NCBI GenBank assembly: GCA_916048115.1
Contig: CAJZGQ010000081.1
Coordinates: forward strand, 1-5,144
From: an uncultured Streptococcus sp.
Lineage (GTDB): Bacteria; Bacillota; Bacilli; Lactobacillales; Streptococcaceae
Reading direction: 5' to 3'
Length of the DNA stretch: 5,144 nt
Every line of letters starts with the position of its first letter. Position 1 is the stretch's first letter. The notes under the pieces are model-generated. The model had not been told where the DNA came from. It made no database searches and saw only the letters and a list, made by a program, of their open reading frames with translations. Positions 1 to 5,144 of this stretch are shown in pieces. Position numbers and translations under genes: made by a program.

Positions 1-46
1 TGGGACGACGAAATCGAATTCTAACGAATTACCGATTTCTGTCCCA
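1..46 (-). repeat. Intergenic hairpin repeat, probably continuing past the window edge
   Basis: This is an imperfect inverted repeat spanning the first 46 bases. The outer arms are TGGGAC and GTCCCA, then AAATCG pairs with CGATTT, and an inner AATTC/GAATT hairpin has a 4-base loop, with only small bulges between. It lies 14 bases beyond the response-regulator stop codon, so the operon RNA would fold here. I recall a similar minus-strand sequence (GTGGGACAGAAATCGG...) as a frequent intergenic repeat of oral streptococci, where it tends to be longer. That is memory, not a search. It may act as a terminator or 3' stabilising structure, but no T-tract is visible before the window ends. Confidence 0.65.
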
Positions 47-60
47 CTCTCTTTTCTTCC

Positions 61-660
61 TTATAACCAACCCTTTTCTTGGGCAATTTTTGCCGCCTCG
101 GTCCGGTTTTCCGCATCCAACTTGGTCAGAATGGCTGACATATAATTGCGGATGGTCCCGTTTGAGAGAAATAAGCGATCAGCAATTTCTTGGTTAGAAG
201 CCCCTTTTGCGACTTCTTTTAGAACTGCCTTTTCTTGAGGGCTTAGAGGATTGGGATGGGTCAAAATCCCTTCCATTAATTCAGGCGAATATTCTTTTTG
301 CCCTGCTAAAACGGTATGCAGAGTGGCCATCAAATCCGTAATGCGGCGTTCTTTTAAGACATAGGCATCGACTCCAGCCTTGAGGGCCCGCTCAAAATAG
401 CCCGGTCGCTTAAAGGTGGTAACGATGACGACCTTGAGCTGGGGTTGTTGACTTTTAGCCCATTCCAACACTTCTAACCCAGTTTTGATGGGCATTTCGA
501 TATCTAAAATCGCAATATCGACTGGATGTGTTTCGAGTAAACGAATGGCCTCTTGCCCATCGCCAGCCTGCAAGACATCTTCCACATCCTCTTGTAGGAG
601 CAAGAGCTGGCAGAGCGCATCGCGTAACATACTTTGGTCTTCAGCAACTAATAAGCGCAT
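61..660 (-). CDS. Two-component response regulator, NarL/LuxR (DesR/LiaR-like) family
   Basis: A 199-residue cytoplasmic DNA-binding regulator, full length for its family. The receiver domain (about 1-118) has the acidic pair E7-D8, phospho-acceptor D53 in ILDIEMP, the T81/T82 switch threonines and K103 in YVLKE. A LuxR-type helix-turn-helix follows (about 137-199), with [26 protein letters not shown] and [14 protein letters not shown], close in style to DesR. The start is the ATG at 660, one base after the kinase stop, with AAAGGA just upstream. It is the last gene of the operon and the obvious partner of the adjacent kinase. By family knowledge, phosphorylation at D53 would promote dimerisation and promoter binding. 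I infer that one target is the operon's own promoter near 3674-3737. By layout it resembles pneumococcal RR11; exact orthology is unproven. Confidence 0.93.
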   Translation of the reverse strand: MRLLVAEDQSMLRDALCQLLLLQEDVEDVLQAGDGQEAIRLLETHPVDIAILDIEMPIKTGLEVLEWAKSQQPQLKVVIVTTFKRPGYFERALKAGVDAYVLKERRITDLMATLHTVLAGQKEYSPELMEGILTHPNPLSPQEKAVLKEVAKGASNQEIADRLFLSNGTIRNYMSAILTKLDAENRTEAAKIAQEKGWL

Positions 661-661
661 C

Positions 662-1759
662 TTATTTCCTTTCTTGATAGGGGATCCGTATTTCTATGCG
701 GGTTGGCTTGTGACGACGACTGATCTCTAACTCTCCTCCCAATAAGGCAATCCGTTCGCGGATCGAGTGCAGATCCTTATCGGAAACTTTACTAAAGCCG
801 ATGCCATTGTCTTCTGCAACCATTTCTACACCTGTCTCGGTGGAGCAATAAGAGAGAAAGGCCTGCGTCGCTTTGGCATGTTTGATCATATTAGTGGCTA
901 ATTCCAGAGACACCATGGCCAGAGCAGACTCTAGGATCGGCGAGATGCTAGCTGTATCGAGCTCATTCTGAATCTCCACTTTGACTTGCGCCACTTCTAG
1001 CATTTGCTGGACAGTTTCTAGCTCTCTTGTCAGGGTTCGCTGCTTCAAGTTCTCCACAATCTCTCGGACTTGGTGCATGGACTCCTGACTGATGGTTTGA
1101 ATCTCTTGCACCTGCTCCTGCGCCTTCTCAACTTGACCCAATGCTAAGAATTGATCAGCCAGGTCTGCCTTGACACTGAGCATGGCAAAGGTGTGGCCTA
1201 GACTATCATGCAGATCGCGGCCAATCCGATGGCGCTCGTTTTCTGCCAGCAAAAGATTGATCTGGGCATTTTGCTTGGCATGATCAGCTTTCAACTCTTC
1301 CACCATCCGAATCCGAATCATGCCGTAGGTCATGGCATGAGTAAAAAAGAAAATAATGATTAAAAATACCCATTCATACTCCATCGCACTCTGTTTGAAA
1401 AAGATGGCCCCAAAAAGCAGGAATTGCGATAGAAAAACTGTCCAAAGATAGGGAGAGCGAAAATTGCGAATCTCAAAGTGATAGACCAATAGGTTGCTGA
1501 TGAAGAAATAAAACCAAAAATAGTTGGCGTTAATAAAAAGAGTATTTCCTGCTACATAGGCTAGGAGGTACAGCCAACAAATCCAGATCAGCTTTTTGTT
1601 TTCAGTAATCAAGATTCCTAGATAGGAAGCAATAAACAAGAGGGCTAAAAAGAAGTGCCAGTAGGGAACCTCACCCAATAAAATAGAGATAAATGGGAAT
1701 CCCATAAAGACTAGGCTAGCGTAAAACATATAATGAATACGCTTGAGTTTTTCAATCAT
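662..1759 (-). CDS. Sensor histidine kinase, DesK/LiaS-like (HisKA_3 family)
   Basis: A 365-residue membrane kinase pairing with the downstream regulator. The N-terminal part (about 11-147) holds five or six hydrophobic helices with very short loops and no sizeable extracellular domain. A linker helix, likely coiled coil, covers about 150-178. The HisKA_3 dimerisation domain carries phospho-acceptor H184 in RDLHDSLGH. The HATPase_c domain has an N-box (E286 to N290, [13 protein letters not shown]) and G1 box (D317-NGIGF). The usual glycine-rich GLxGMRER region is replaced by [14 protein letters not shown] (about 329-342), which is unusual. A longer frame opens at a TTG at 1765, but the ATG at 1759 is preferred: it overlaps the permease stop as ATGA and has GAGG seven bases upstream. 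The intramembrane-type sensor and linked ABC genes suggest sensing of membrane stress or of transporter activity. The signal is unknown. Confidence 0.92.
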   Translation of the reverse strand: MIEKLKRIHYMFYASLVFMGFPFISILLGEVPYWHFFLALLFIASYLGILITENKKLIWICWLYLLAYVAGNTLFINANYFWFYFFISNLLVYHFEIRNFRSPYLWTVFLSQFLLFGAIFFKQSAMEYEWVFLIIIFFFTHAMTYGMIRIRMVEELKADHAKQNAQINLLLAENERHRIGRDLHDSLGHTFAMLSVKADLADQFLALGQVEKAQEQVQEIQTISQESMHQVREIVENLKQRTLTRELETVQQMLEVAQVKVEIQNELDTASISPILESALAMVSLELATNMIKHAKATQAFLSYCSTETGVEMVAEDNGIGFSKVSDKDLHSIRERIALLGGELEISRRHKPTRIEIRIPYQERK

Positions 1760-2496
1760 GAACAAACCTCAGAATGACGACGATAGACGATGACAAGGGT
1801 AAACAAGACCAAGGTAAACAAGGTTAAATAGAGACTAGCAAAGCCATTGACCTGCCCCTTATTTAAAAAGGTCTTGATCAGTTCCATCAATTGATAGGTT
1901 GGCAGGCATTTGCCAATAGCTTGCATCCATTCTGGAAAGACACTAATGGGCATCCATAGGCCACCCATGACAGCCAGTCCCATATAGAGGAGATTGCCCG
2001 CAACCGACATCAATTGACTGGAAGGAAGCAAGGTCAATACCAGACCGATAGCTACAAAAGCTAGACTTCCTAGGATGAGAAGGAAGGCCGCTAAGACCCA
2101 ATCCTGTAGAGACATGTTCACATGCCGCACCACATGACCCACGGTAAAGACGACCCCAATGGATAGGAGAAAGTCTACAAAGAGACCCGCAACCTTTATT
2201 AGATAATATTCTACCATAGATACTGGGGTATGGCGCAAGACTTTTTGCCAATTATTGAGTCGATCGGTTTCAAGAACTGTTGGAAAGGAAAATAGAGCCG
2301 TAGACATCATGGAAAAAGCCGTCATGGAGAGGAGATAATCCCTCATAAAGTGAACGGGTGCCCCTGGTGTGTCCTGGTACATCCCTGAAAAGAAGAGATA
2401 AAAGGCCGTGGGCATCCCTATTGATAATAAATAATAAATGGCTTGGCGTCTGGTCAAATGCCACTCAACCACGCCAAGAGCTTTCATGCGTTTCAT
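1756..2496 (-). CDS. ABC-2 type transporter permease
   Basis: A 246-residue integral membrane protein, the usual size for a bacterial ABC-2 permease. About six hydrophobic helices are visible, near 20-38, 55-73, 100-122, 133-157, 163-185 and 222-241. The stretch MGGLWMPISVFPEWMQ (about 177-192), just before LPTYQLMELIK, is the characteristic ABC-2 family segment after the fifth helix. It would dimerise and pair with the ATPase encoded upstream to form an exporter or resistance pump; the substrate cannot be inferred. The start codon lies inside the ATPase gene, overlapping its end by 32 bases. A second in-frame ATG at 2487 would shorten the protein by three residues, and upstream AGGTAG/AAAGGAAG elements do not settle the choice. 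Its TGA overlaps the kinase ATG, so transporter and sensor are probably translated together. Confidence 0.9.
   Translation of the reverse strand: MKRMKALGVVEWHLTRRQAIYYLLSIGMPTAFYLFFSGMYQDTPGAPVHFMRDYLLSMTAFSMMSTALFSFPTVLETDRLNNWQKVLRHTPVSMVEYYLIKVAGLFVDFLLSIGVVFTVGHVVRHVNMSLQDWVLAAFLLILGSLAFVAIGLVLTLLPSSQLMSVAGNLLYMGLAVMGGLWMPISVFPEWMQAIGKCLPTYQLMELIKTFLNKGQVNGFASLYLTLFTLVLFTLVIVYRRHSEVCS
1767..1770 (-). promoter_or_regulatory. Ribosome binding site that fixes the kinase start
   Basis: Minus-strand GAGG lies seven bases before the ATG at 1757-1759 but only one base before the alternative TTG at 1763-1765. The spacing therefore supports the ATG, which also overlaps the permease TGA (ATGA), a typical translational-coupling junction. 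Confidence 0.75.
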
Positions 2497-3382
2497 CTTC
2501 TCTACCTACTTCCTTTGTATTTTCAAAAATAGAATCCAATAAACTTCGATTGGTTACTTCAATCTCTTGGATCGAACAGCCTTCTTCTTGCAATCGAGTC
2601 CACAAACGATTGGCATCGCCTGTCACAACTTGAAGGGCATCAGGTTTGACCGTCACTTGACCAATTCCGTCCATCTCTGCCACTAGAGCTTGATAGCGTA
2701 AGGGCAGGGTGAAATGTTTTTCTACCTCTTCGCTTCTCATAGCGAGAGGTGTCGTATCCCGAAGCAAATGCCCCTGATGCAAGACCAAAATTCGATCGGC
2801 CGTGTGCTCTACTTCCTCGATGTAATGCGAAGAATAGACAATGGTCACACCCTCTTCCTTTAAATGCCCAACAATCTCCCAGAAGCGTTGGCGAGTGGAC
2901 GTATCCATTCCCGCAGTTGGCTCATCTAAGAAAAGTAAGCTAGGACGACCAATCAAGGTTAGAACAAAAGATAAGAGACGCTTTTGACCACCAGACAACT
3001 TACTAGCCAATTGCTTCTTTTGTTCTAAGCAAAAACGTAATAAATCATCGATTTCATTGACCGTTAAGGGATTAGGATAAATAGAGCGAAAGAAGTTGAT
3101 CAGTTCCTGTACAGTTAACTTTTGAACGATGGCATTCTCTTGAGGGAGATAGGAGACACTAGCCTTTAACTGAGGATGACCAGGTGCCTTCCCCTCTACT
3201 TCAATAATCCCAGAAGTCGCTTTCATATCTCCCAGAAGACAGTTCATCAAGGTTGTTTTCCCAGCTCCGTTTGGCCCGATCAAGGCCAGACAATCCCCTT
3301 GTTCAACCACAAAAGAAAGATCTTCTAAAATGACTTTTCCTTTGATACTTTTTTTCAAGTTCTCTACTCTAATGACGCTCAT
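2465..3382 (-). CDS. ABC transporter ATP-binding protein
   Basis: A 305-residue nucleotide-binding subunit expected to drive the downstream ABC-2 permease. All catalytic motifs are present: Walker A GPNGAGKTT (36-44), Q-loop Q81, signature LSGGQ (129-133), Walker B LLFLDEP (149-155, catalytic E154), D-loop AGMD (157-160) and switch H186. The C-terminal extension (about 210-290) is of the kind common in drug and bacteriocin-immunity type (CcmA-like) ATPases. The last 11 codons overlap the permease gene. The ATG at 3382 is preceded by AAAGGAG with a six-base spacer, a strong site. That site sits inside the candidate small peptide frame just upstream. By order and type it resembles YvfR or LnrL of Bacillus and the ATPase next to pneumococcal TCS11; the substrate is unknown. 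Confidence 0.94.
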   Translation of the reverse strand: MSVIRVENLKKSIKGKVILEDLSFVVEQGDCLALIGPNGAGKTTLMNCLLGDMKATSGIIEVEGKAPGHPQLKASVSYLPQENAIVQKLTVQELINFFRSIYPNPLTVNEIDDLLRFCLEQKKQLASKLSGGQKRLLSFVLTLIGRPSLLFLDEPTAGMDTSTRQRFWEIVGHLKEEGVTIVYSSHYIEEVEHTADRILVLHQGHLLRDTTPLAMRSEEVEKHFTLPLRYQALVAEMDGIGQVTVKPDALQVVTGDANRLWTRLQEEGCSIQEIEVTNRSLLDSIFENTKEVGREDETHESSWRG

Positions 3383-3458
3383 GAGACTCTCCTTTCAAGC
3401 AGGCTTGGCCAGCTGGCATGATGACAAAAACAACCAAGGTCACTCCCGTTTTTTTCAT
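3369..3458 (-). CDS. Candidate 29-residue hydrophobic peptide, translationally coupled
   Basis: This frame begins MKKTGVTLVVFVIMPAG and ends GESHERH before a TAG. Its ATG overlaps the stop of the 63-residue gene as ATGA. Minus-strand AAGGA stands nine bases upstream (3468-3472), and its end overlaps the start of the ATPase gene by 14 bases. It thus fills the only gap between the two recognised genes. A basic N-terminus is followed by one hydrophobic segment of about 11 residues and a cysteine at position 20, but AGQAC is not a good lipobox. It could be a small membrane peptide, a ligand or leader for the sensor/transporter, or only a coupling frame that keeps ribosomes moving to the ATPase site. 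No homolog is recognised; the peptide is inferred from signals alone. Confidence 0.35.
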   Translation of the reverse strand: MKKTGVTLVVFVIMPAGQACLKGESHERH

Positions 3459-3646
3459 TGCTCCATTTCCTTTTTAACAGCCTTGAGCATTTTCAATCCT
3501 TCTTGAACCGCCCAACTCATGATGCCAATCCCAGCAAATAATTCCCAAGGGAAATGGTAATAGAGGCTATCATTCTTTGAAAAGATCAAATAGACGACCA
3601 TTCCAACCACTGTTAACGTAAACACCTTAAATAACCATTGTTTCAT
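3455..3646 (-). CDS. Small two-helix membrane protein of unknown function
   Basis: A 63-residue protein with two hydrophobic segments, about 4-22 (LFKVFTLTVVGMVVYLIF) and 34-47 (PWELFAGIGIMSWA), and a basic C-terminal tail (GLKMLKAVKKEMEQ). Both termini are probably cytoplasmic by the positive-inside rule. The ATG at 3646 has GAGGAAAG a few bases upstream, and the frame is the first gene after the operon promoter. I do not recognise the family. Its position ahead of an ABC transporter and an intramembrane-sensing kinase suggests an accessory or modulatory membrane protein for that module, as small membrane proteins are in several cell-envelope-stress loci, but this is inference. Its stop overlaps the ATG of the candidate 29-residue peptide. 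Confidence 0.75.
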   Translation of the reverse strand: MKQWLFKVFTLTVVGMVVYLIFSKNDSLYYHFPWELFAGIGIMSWAVQEGLKMLKAVKKEMEQ

Positions 3647-3673
3647 TTTTCTTTCCTCTTACCTTCTGACTTT

Positions 3674-3702
3674 ATTATATGAAAAGAAAATAACGGCCAC
3701 TA
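3674..3702 (-). promoter_or_regulatory. Promoter of the ABC transporter/two-component operon
   Basis: A perfect minus-strand TATAAT occupies 3674-3679, placing the start of transcription near 3667, about 20 bases before the 63-residue gene. At the optimal 17-base spacing the -35 hexamer (3697-3702) is TAGTGG, a poor match. A strong -10 with a weak -35 beneath dyad repeats is typical of activator-dependent promoters. Confidence 0.6.
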
Positions 3703-3707
3703 GATGA

Positions 3708-3737
3708 TTTTGTCACTCGCTGACATGACAAAAGTCA
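3708..3737 (-). promoter_or_regulatory. Stacked TGTCA/TGACA dyads, putative operator
   Basis: Three overlapping inverted repeats are visible: TTTTGTCA-N10-TGACAAAA (3708-3733), TGTCA-CTCGC-TGACA (3711-3725) and TGAC-AAAA-GTCA (3726-3737). GTCACT also recurs directly at 3712 and 3734, a 22-base period or about two helical turns. The block spans roughly -41 to -70 from the predicted start site, the usual place for a response-regulator activator. Binding by the operon's own LuxR-type regulator is my inference. The 8-base arms could also form a weak hairpin in RNA that reads through the upstream terminator. Confidence 0.5.
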
Positions 3738-3739
3738 CT

Positions 3740-3768
3740 AAAAAAAGCCAAGTGACTTCACTCGACTT
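3740..3768 (-). terminator. Rho-independent terminator of the lipoprotein gene
   Basis: Ten bases after the lipoprotein stop, the minus-strand RNA can form a 10-bp stem (AAGUCGAGUG with CACUUGGCUU, loop AAGU) followed by a U-rich run. Two of the pairs are G-U in this RNA but would be C-A mismatches in plus-strand RNA, so the structure is strand-specific. It isolates the lipoprotein gene from the transporter operon. Confidence 0.8.
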
Positions 3769-3777
3769 TTTCTCTTC

Positions 3778-4332
3778 TTAATGCCCTTCTTCTTTCATGC
3801 CATGCAACTTCAGGGCCTTGATCAAGGCATCCGCCTTCATATTCTTCAAGTCATTGAGACCAGCATCTTTGAAGTAAGAAATTTCTTCTAGAGACTTGGT
3901 ATCAATTTGGTTGAGGTCAATCACACTAGTTGAGAGCAATTTCTTCTCTGGTGTAACACTATATTCCAAGCTAAAACCAGGAACGTTTTTTAACTTCTTG
4001 TAGTCTTCATTTTGTTCCAACAAAGCTTGAATGGCTGCTGTGAGTTCTTCAGGTGACTTCTCTGCTGCGATAGTCCCAAGTTGTTGGGGTAGATCAGCTG
4101 TCACTTCGATACGAAGGTTTTCAACCTTATCTCCCTTTGATTTGATGATATCACGGTGTTTTGTTCCCTTGATATCTCCAACTAAGGTTGTAGTTTTTTC
4201 TACATTTTTTACTTCTTTTTTAACAGAGGAACTGCTAGATGAGCTAGCGGGTGTTGTTTTCTTTGTTTGGGATTGCGAACAACCAGTCAATACCAAAATG
4301 GCTAGCCCAAGGGTTACAAAAAATTTCTTCAT
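3778..4332 (-). CDS. Secreted lipoprotein, possibly DUF1307/YehR-like
   Basis: A 184-residue precursor with a lipoprotein signal peptide: MKK, then the hydrophobic run FFVTLGLAILVL, then lipobox LTGC with lipidated C18. A Lys/Ser/Thr-rich tether (about 19-47) includes seven consecutive serines (30-36). The mature domain (about 48-175) has TTLVGDIKGTKHRDI, a GDKVENLRIEV strand, and FSLEYSVTPEKKLLSTSVIDL followed by an acidic helix. This alternation of GDKV and late beta-strand/VIDL segments resembles the streptococcal DUF1307 (YehR-type) lipoproteins. I hold that assignment at moderate confidence because I could not run a profile. The function is not established. The ATG at 4332 follows AAAGGAG. 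It has its own promoter and terminator, so it is probably a single-gene transcript, not part of the sensor operon. Confidence 0.85.
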   Translation of the reverse strand: MKKFFVTLGLAILVLTGCSQSQTKKTTPASSSSSSSVKKEVKNVEKTTTLVGDIKGTKHRDIIKSKGDKVENLRIEVTADLPQQLGTIAAEKSPEELTAAIQALLEQNEDYKKLKNVPGFSLEYSVTPEKKLLSTSVIDLNQIDTKSLEEISYFKDAGLNDLKNMKADALIKALKLHGMKEEGH

Positions 4333-4352
4333 TTTTATAACTCTCCTTTCAC

Positions 4353-4368
4353 ATACTGTTATCAGTAT
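4353..4368 (-). promoter_or_regulatory. Perfect dyad over the lipoprotein -10 and start site
   Basis: ATACTG-TTAT-CAGTAT is a perfect 6+4+6 inverted repeat that overlaps the -10 hexamer and covers roughly -11 to +5. A protein bound there would block polymerase, so it is a candidate repressor site. The regulator is unknown, and a chance dyad in AT-rich promoter DNA is possible. Confidence 0.35.
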
Positions 4369-4392
4369 AACATATCGCGTCTTTCTTGTCTA
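4364..4392 (-). promoter_or_regulatory. Promoter of the lipoprotein gene
   Basis: Minus-strand TAGACA (4387-4392, one mismatch to TTGACA) is separated by exactly 17 bases from TATACT (4364-4369). The -10 is extended by TG one base upstream (TGTTATACT). Predicted transcription starts near 4357, leaving a leader of about 24 bases that contains AAAGGAG. This is the best vegetative-type promoter in the window. Confidence 0.8.
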
Positions 4393-4583
4393 AAAACTCC
4401 ACTTTTCAAACCATTTTCCCCTCATTTCAAGCCCTTCATTTTGAATAAAAAACTGATGAATTTGATACTTTTTGCAAAATCCCCTTTTCTTCACTAATAA
4501 AGCCTCATTGGAGGGCTCACTTCCGTCTCAAATTCTCCAAATCATATCGATTTCATAGGGAATCTCCTTCTTTTTCTATCTAC
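4393..4583. other. Intergenic stretch without a convincing gene
   Basis: No credible coding region is seen on either strand between the terminator of the DAK2-family gene and the lipoprotein promoter. On the minus strand AAGGAG (4564-4569) precedes an ATG at 4556. That frame reads MKSI, a TGA, then FGEFETEVSPPMRLY before a TAG at 4494. It could be a decayed small gene, a leader peptide or part of an intergenic repeat. A weak bulged hairpin (AGCCTC/GAGGGCT, 4501-4517) and a 10-base palindrome TTTTGCAAAA (4470-4479) also occur, without clear function. Confidence 0.5.
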
Positions 4584-4608
4584 AAAAAAAGGTTCCGAAA
4601 GGAACCTT
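4584..4608 (-). terminator. Rho-independent terminator of the DAK2-family gene
   Basis: The minus-strand RNA forms a perfect 8-bp stem AAGGUUCC/GGAACCUU with loop UUUC, running directly into a seven-base U-tract (4584-4590). It begins eight bases after the stop codon at 4617, a textbook intrinsic terminator. Confidence 0.92.
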
Positions 4609-4616
4609 CTGTTCAA

Positions 4617-5144
4617 TTATTCTACACTAAACAAGTATGGATAGACTGGTTGCCCACCTTGGTGGATTTCCACTTCCACATCCTCATACTTCTCAGCAAG
4701 GGCTTGGGCCAATTCGTTTGCCAACTCCTCACTGCCGTCTTCACCGACATAGATGGTCACAATTTCACTATCTTCGTCCAACATATGAGCGAAGGTTTCT
4801 TCCAAGGTTTCCATCATATCTGGATTTGAAACGACGATCTTACCATCGACCATTCCAAGATTATCATTTTCATGAATTTCAAGGCCGTCGATAGTGGTAT
4901 CGCGAACCGCTGTCGTCACACTACCAGACACAACATCGCCCAATGAAGCGCTCATGCGTTCGTAGTTTTCTTCGATCGATTTGCTTTCATCAAAGGCAAG
5001 AAGACTGGTCAATCCTTGAGGGATGGTCTTGGTCTCTACAACTGCTGCTGGTTGATCAATCACTTCTGCTGCAGATTGAGCGGCCATCAAGATATTTTTG
5101 TTGTTTGGCAAGATAATGATGTTGCGCGCATTCAACTCTTCAAC
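4617..5144 (-). CDS. fakA: DAK2-family fatty acid kinase FakA-like protein, C-terminal part
   Basis: Only the last 175 codons are in the window; the frame stays open to base 5144, so the true start lies outside. A TTG at 5135 is internal, not a start. The visible part begins VEELNARNIIILPNNKNILMA, which is highly characteristic of the C-terminal domain of FakA/YloV proteins of about 550 residues. It continues with DGKIVVSNPDMMETLEETF and SEIVTIYVGEDGSEELANEL and ends GGQPVYPYLFSVE. In the characterised system, FakA supplies the ATP-dependent kinase activity that phosphorylates fatty acids bound to FakB (DegV-like) partners, and this C-terminal region contacts FakB. The ATP-binding DhaL-like N-terminal domain cannot be checked here. 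No break or frameshift is seen. Confidence 0.88.
   Translation of the reverse strand, partial: VEELNARNIIILPNNKNILMAAQSAAEVIDQPAAVVETKTIPQGLTSLLAFDESKSIEENYERMSASLGDVVSGSVTTAVRDTTIDGLEIHENDNLGMVDGKIVVSNPDMMETLEETFAHMLDEDSEIVTIYVGEDGSEELANELAQALAEKYEDVEVEIHQGGQPVYPYLFSVE

Noticed and set aside
485..730. Plus-strand 81-codon open frame
   Set aside because: It lies opposite the response-regulator and kinase genes, has no ribosome binding site and a composition (many Ser/Cys) typical of antisense frames.
1943..2464. Two further minus-strand frames (1943-2251 and 2270-2464) inside the permease gene
   Set aside because: They are out-of-frame shadows of a clear ABC-2 permease and have no family features.
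2358..2943. Plus-strand frames opposite the permease and ATPase genes (2358-2633, 2749-2943)
   Set aside because: They are antisense to well-supported genes, with no start signals or recognisable domains.
3369..3458. Lipoprotein reading of the 29-residue peptide because of its cysteine at position 20
   Set aside because: The residues before the cysteine are GQA, which lacks the Leu-type -3 position and does not make a credible lipobox.
4031..4393. Plus-strand 120-codon frame opposite the lipoprotein gene
   Set aside because: The lipoprotein on the other strand has a signal peptide, lipobox, promoter, ribosome site and terminator. This frame has none of these.
4441..4469. Plus-strand promoter-like TTGAAT-17-GATACT
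   Set aside because: Each hexamer matches only four of six consensus bases in AT-rich DNA, and the only thing downstream is the antisense of the DAK2-family gene.
4501..4517. Bulged hairpin AGCCTC/GAGGGCT considered as a terminator or small RNA
   Set aside because: The stem is short with a bulge, the following T-run is interrupted, and no promoter or gene end is associated with it.
4637..4894. Plus-strand 85-codon frame opposite the DAK2-family gene
   Set aside because: It is a shadow of the strongly recognisable FakA-like C-terminus, with a His/Pro/Arg-rich antisense composition.
1..5144. CRISPR arrays, tRNA or rRNA genes, insertion sequences, phage attachment sites
   Set aside because: Reading both strands showed no regularly spaced direct repeats, cloverleaf-like sequences, transposase frames or terminal repeats beyond the left-edge hairpin repeat.

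Overview
The window looks like a chromosomal segment of a mitis/sanguinis-type Streptococcus. This is inferred from moderate-to-low GC, AAAGGAG-type ribosome binding sites, protein wording typical of streptococci, a short hairpin repeat at the left edge that I recall from oral streptococcal intergenic regions, and a transporter/two-component layout like the pneumococcal TCS11 locus. I ran no search, so species is not assigned. Every supported gene lies on the minus strand, so transcription runs from right (5144) to left (1).

Right to left: (1) The 3' end of a FakA/YloV-like DAK2-family protein (4617-5144, cut by the window edge) ends in a clear intrinsic terminator (4584-4608). (2) About 190 bases without a convincing gene contain a strong Shine-Dalgarno followed by a 20-codon frame broken by one stop. 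(3) A monocistronic lipoprotein gene (3778-4332) has a well-formed promoter (4364-4392) with a dyad over its -10, and an intrinsic terminator whose hairpin closes fully only in the minus-strand RNA (3740-3768). (4) A five- or six-gene operon starts from a promoter with a perfect TATAAT and a poor -35, directly below stacked TGTCA/TGACA dyads (3708-3737). The genes are a 63-residue two-helix membrane protein, a candidate 29-codon hydrophobic peptide fitted into the gap, an ABC ATPase, an ABC-2 permease, a DesK/LiaS-type histidine kinase and a NarL/LuxR-type response regulator. (5) The left-edge hairpin repeat (1-46) follows the response regulator.

The operon reads as one sensing and export or membrane-protection module. 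All its genes overlap or nearly abut (ATGA couplings at two junctions, a 32-base overlap, a 1-base gap). The kinase has several membrane helices and little extracellular sequence, as in intramembrane-type sensors linked to a transporter. The order ABC ATPase, permease, HisKA_3 kinase, LuxR-type regulator resembles Bacillus yvfRSTU and lnr (linearmycin-resistance) loci and pneumococcal TCS11. The ligand or substrate cannot be read from sequence. The most useful new points are the putative coupled 29-residue peptide, the operator-like dyads at the expected activator position, and the unusual G2 region of the kinase.
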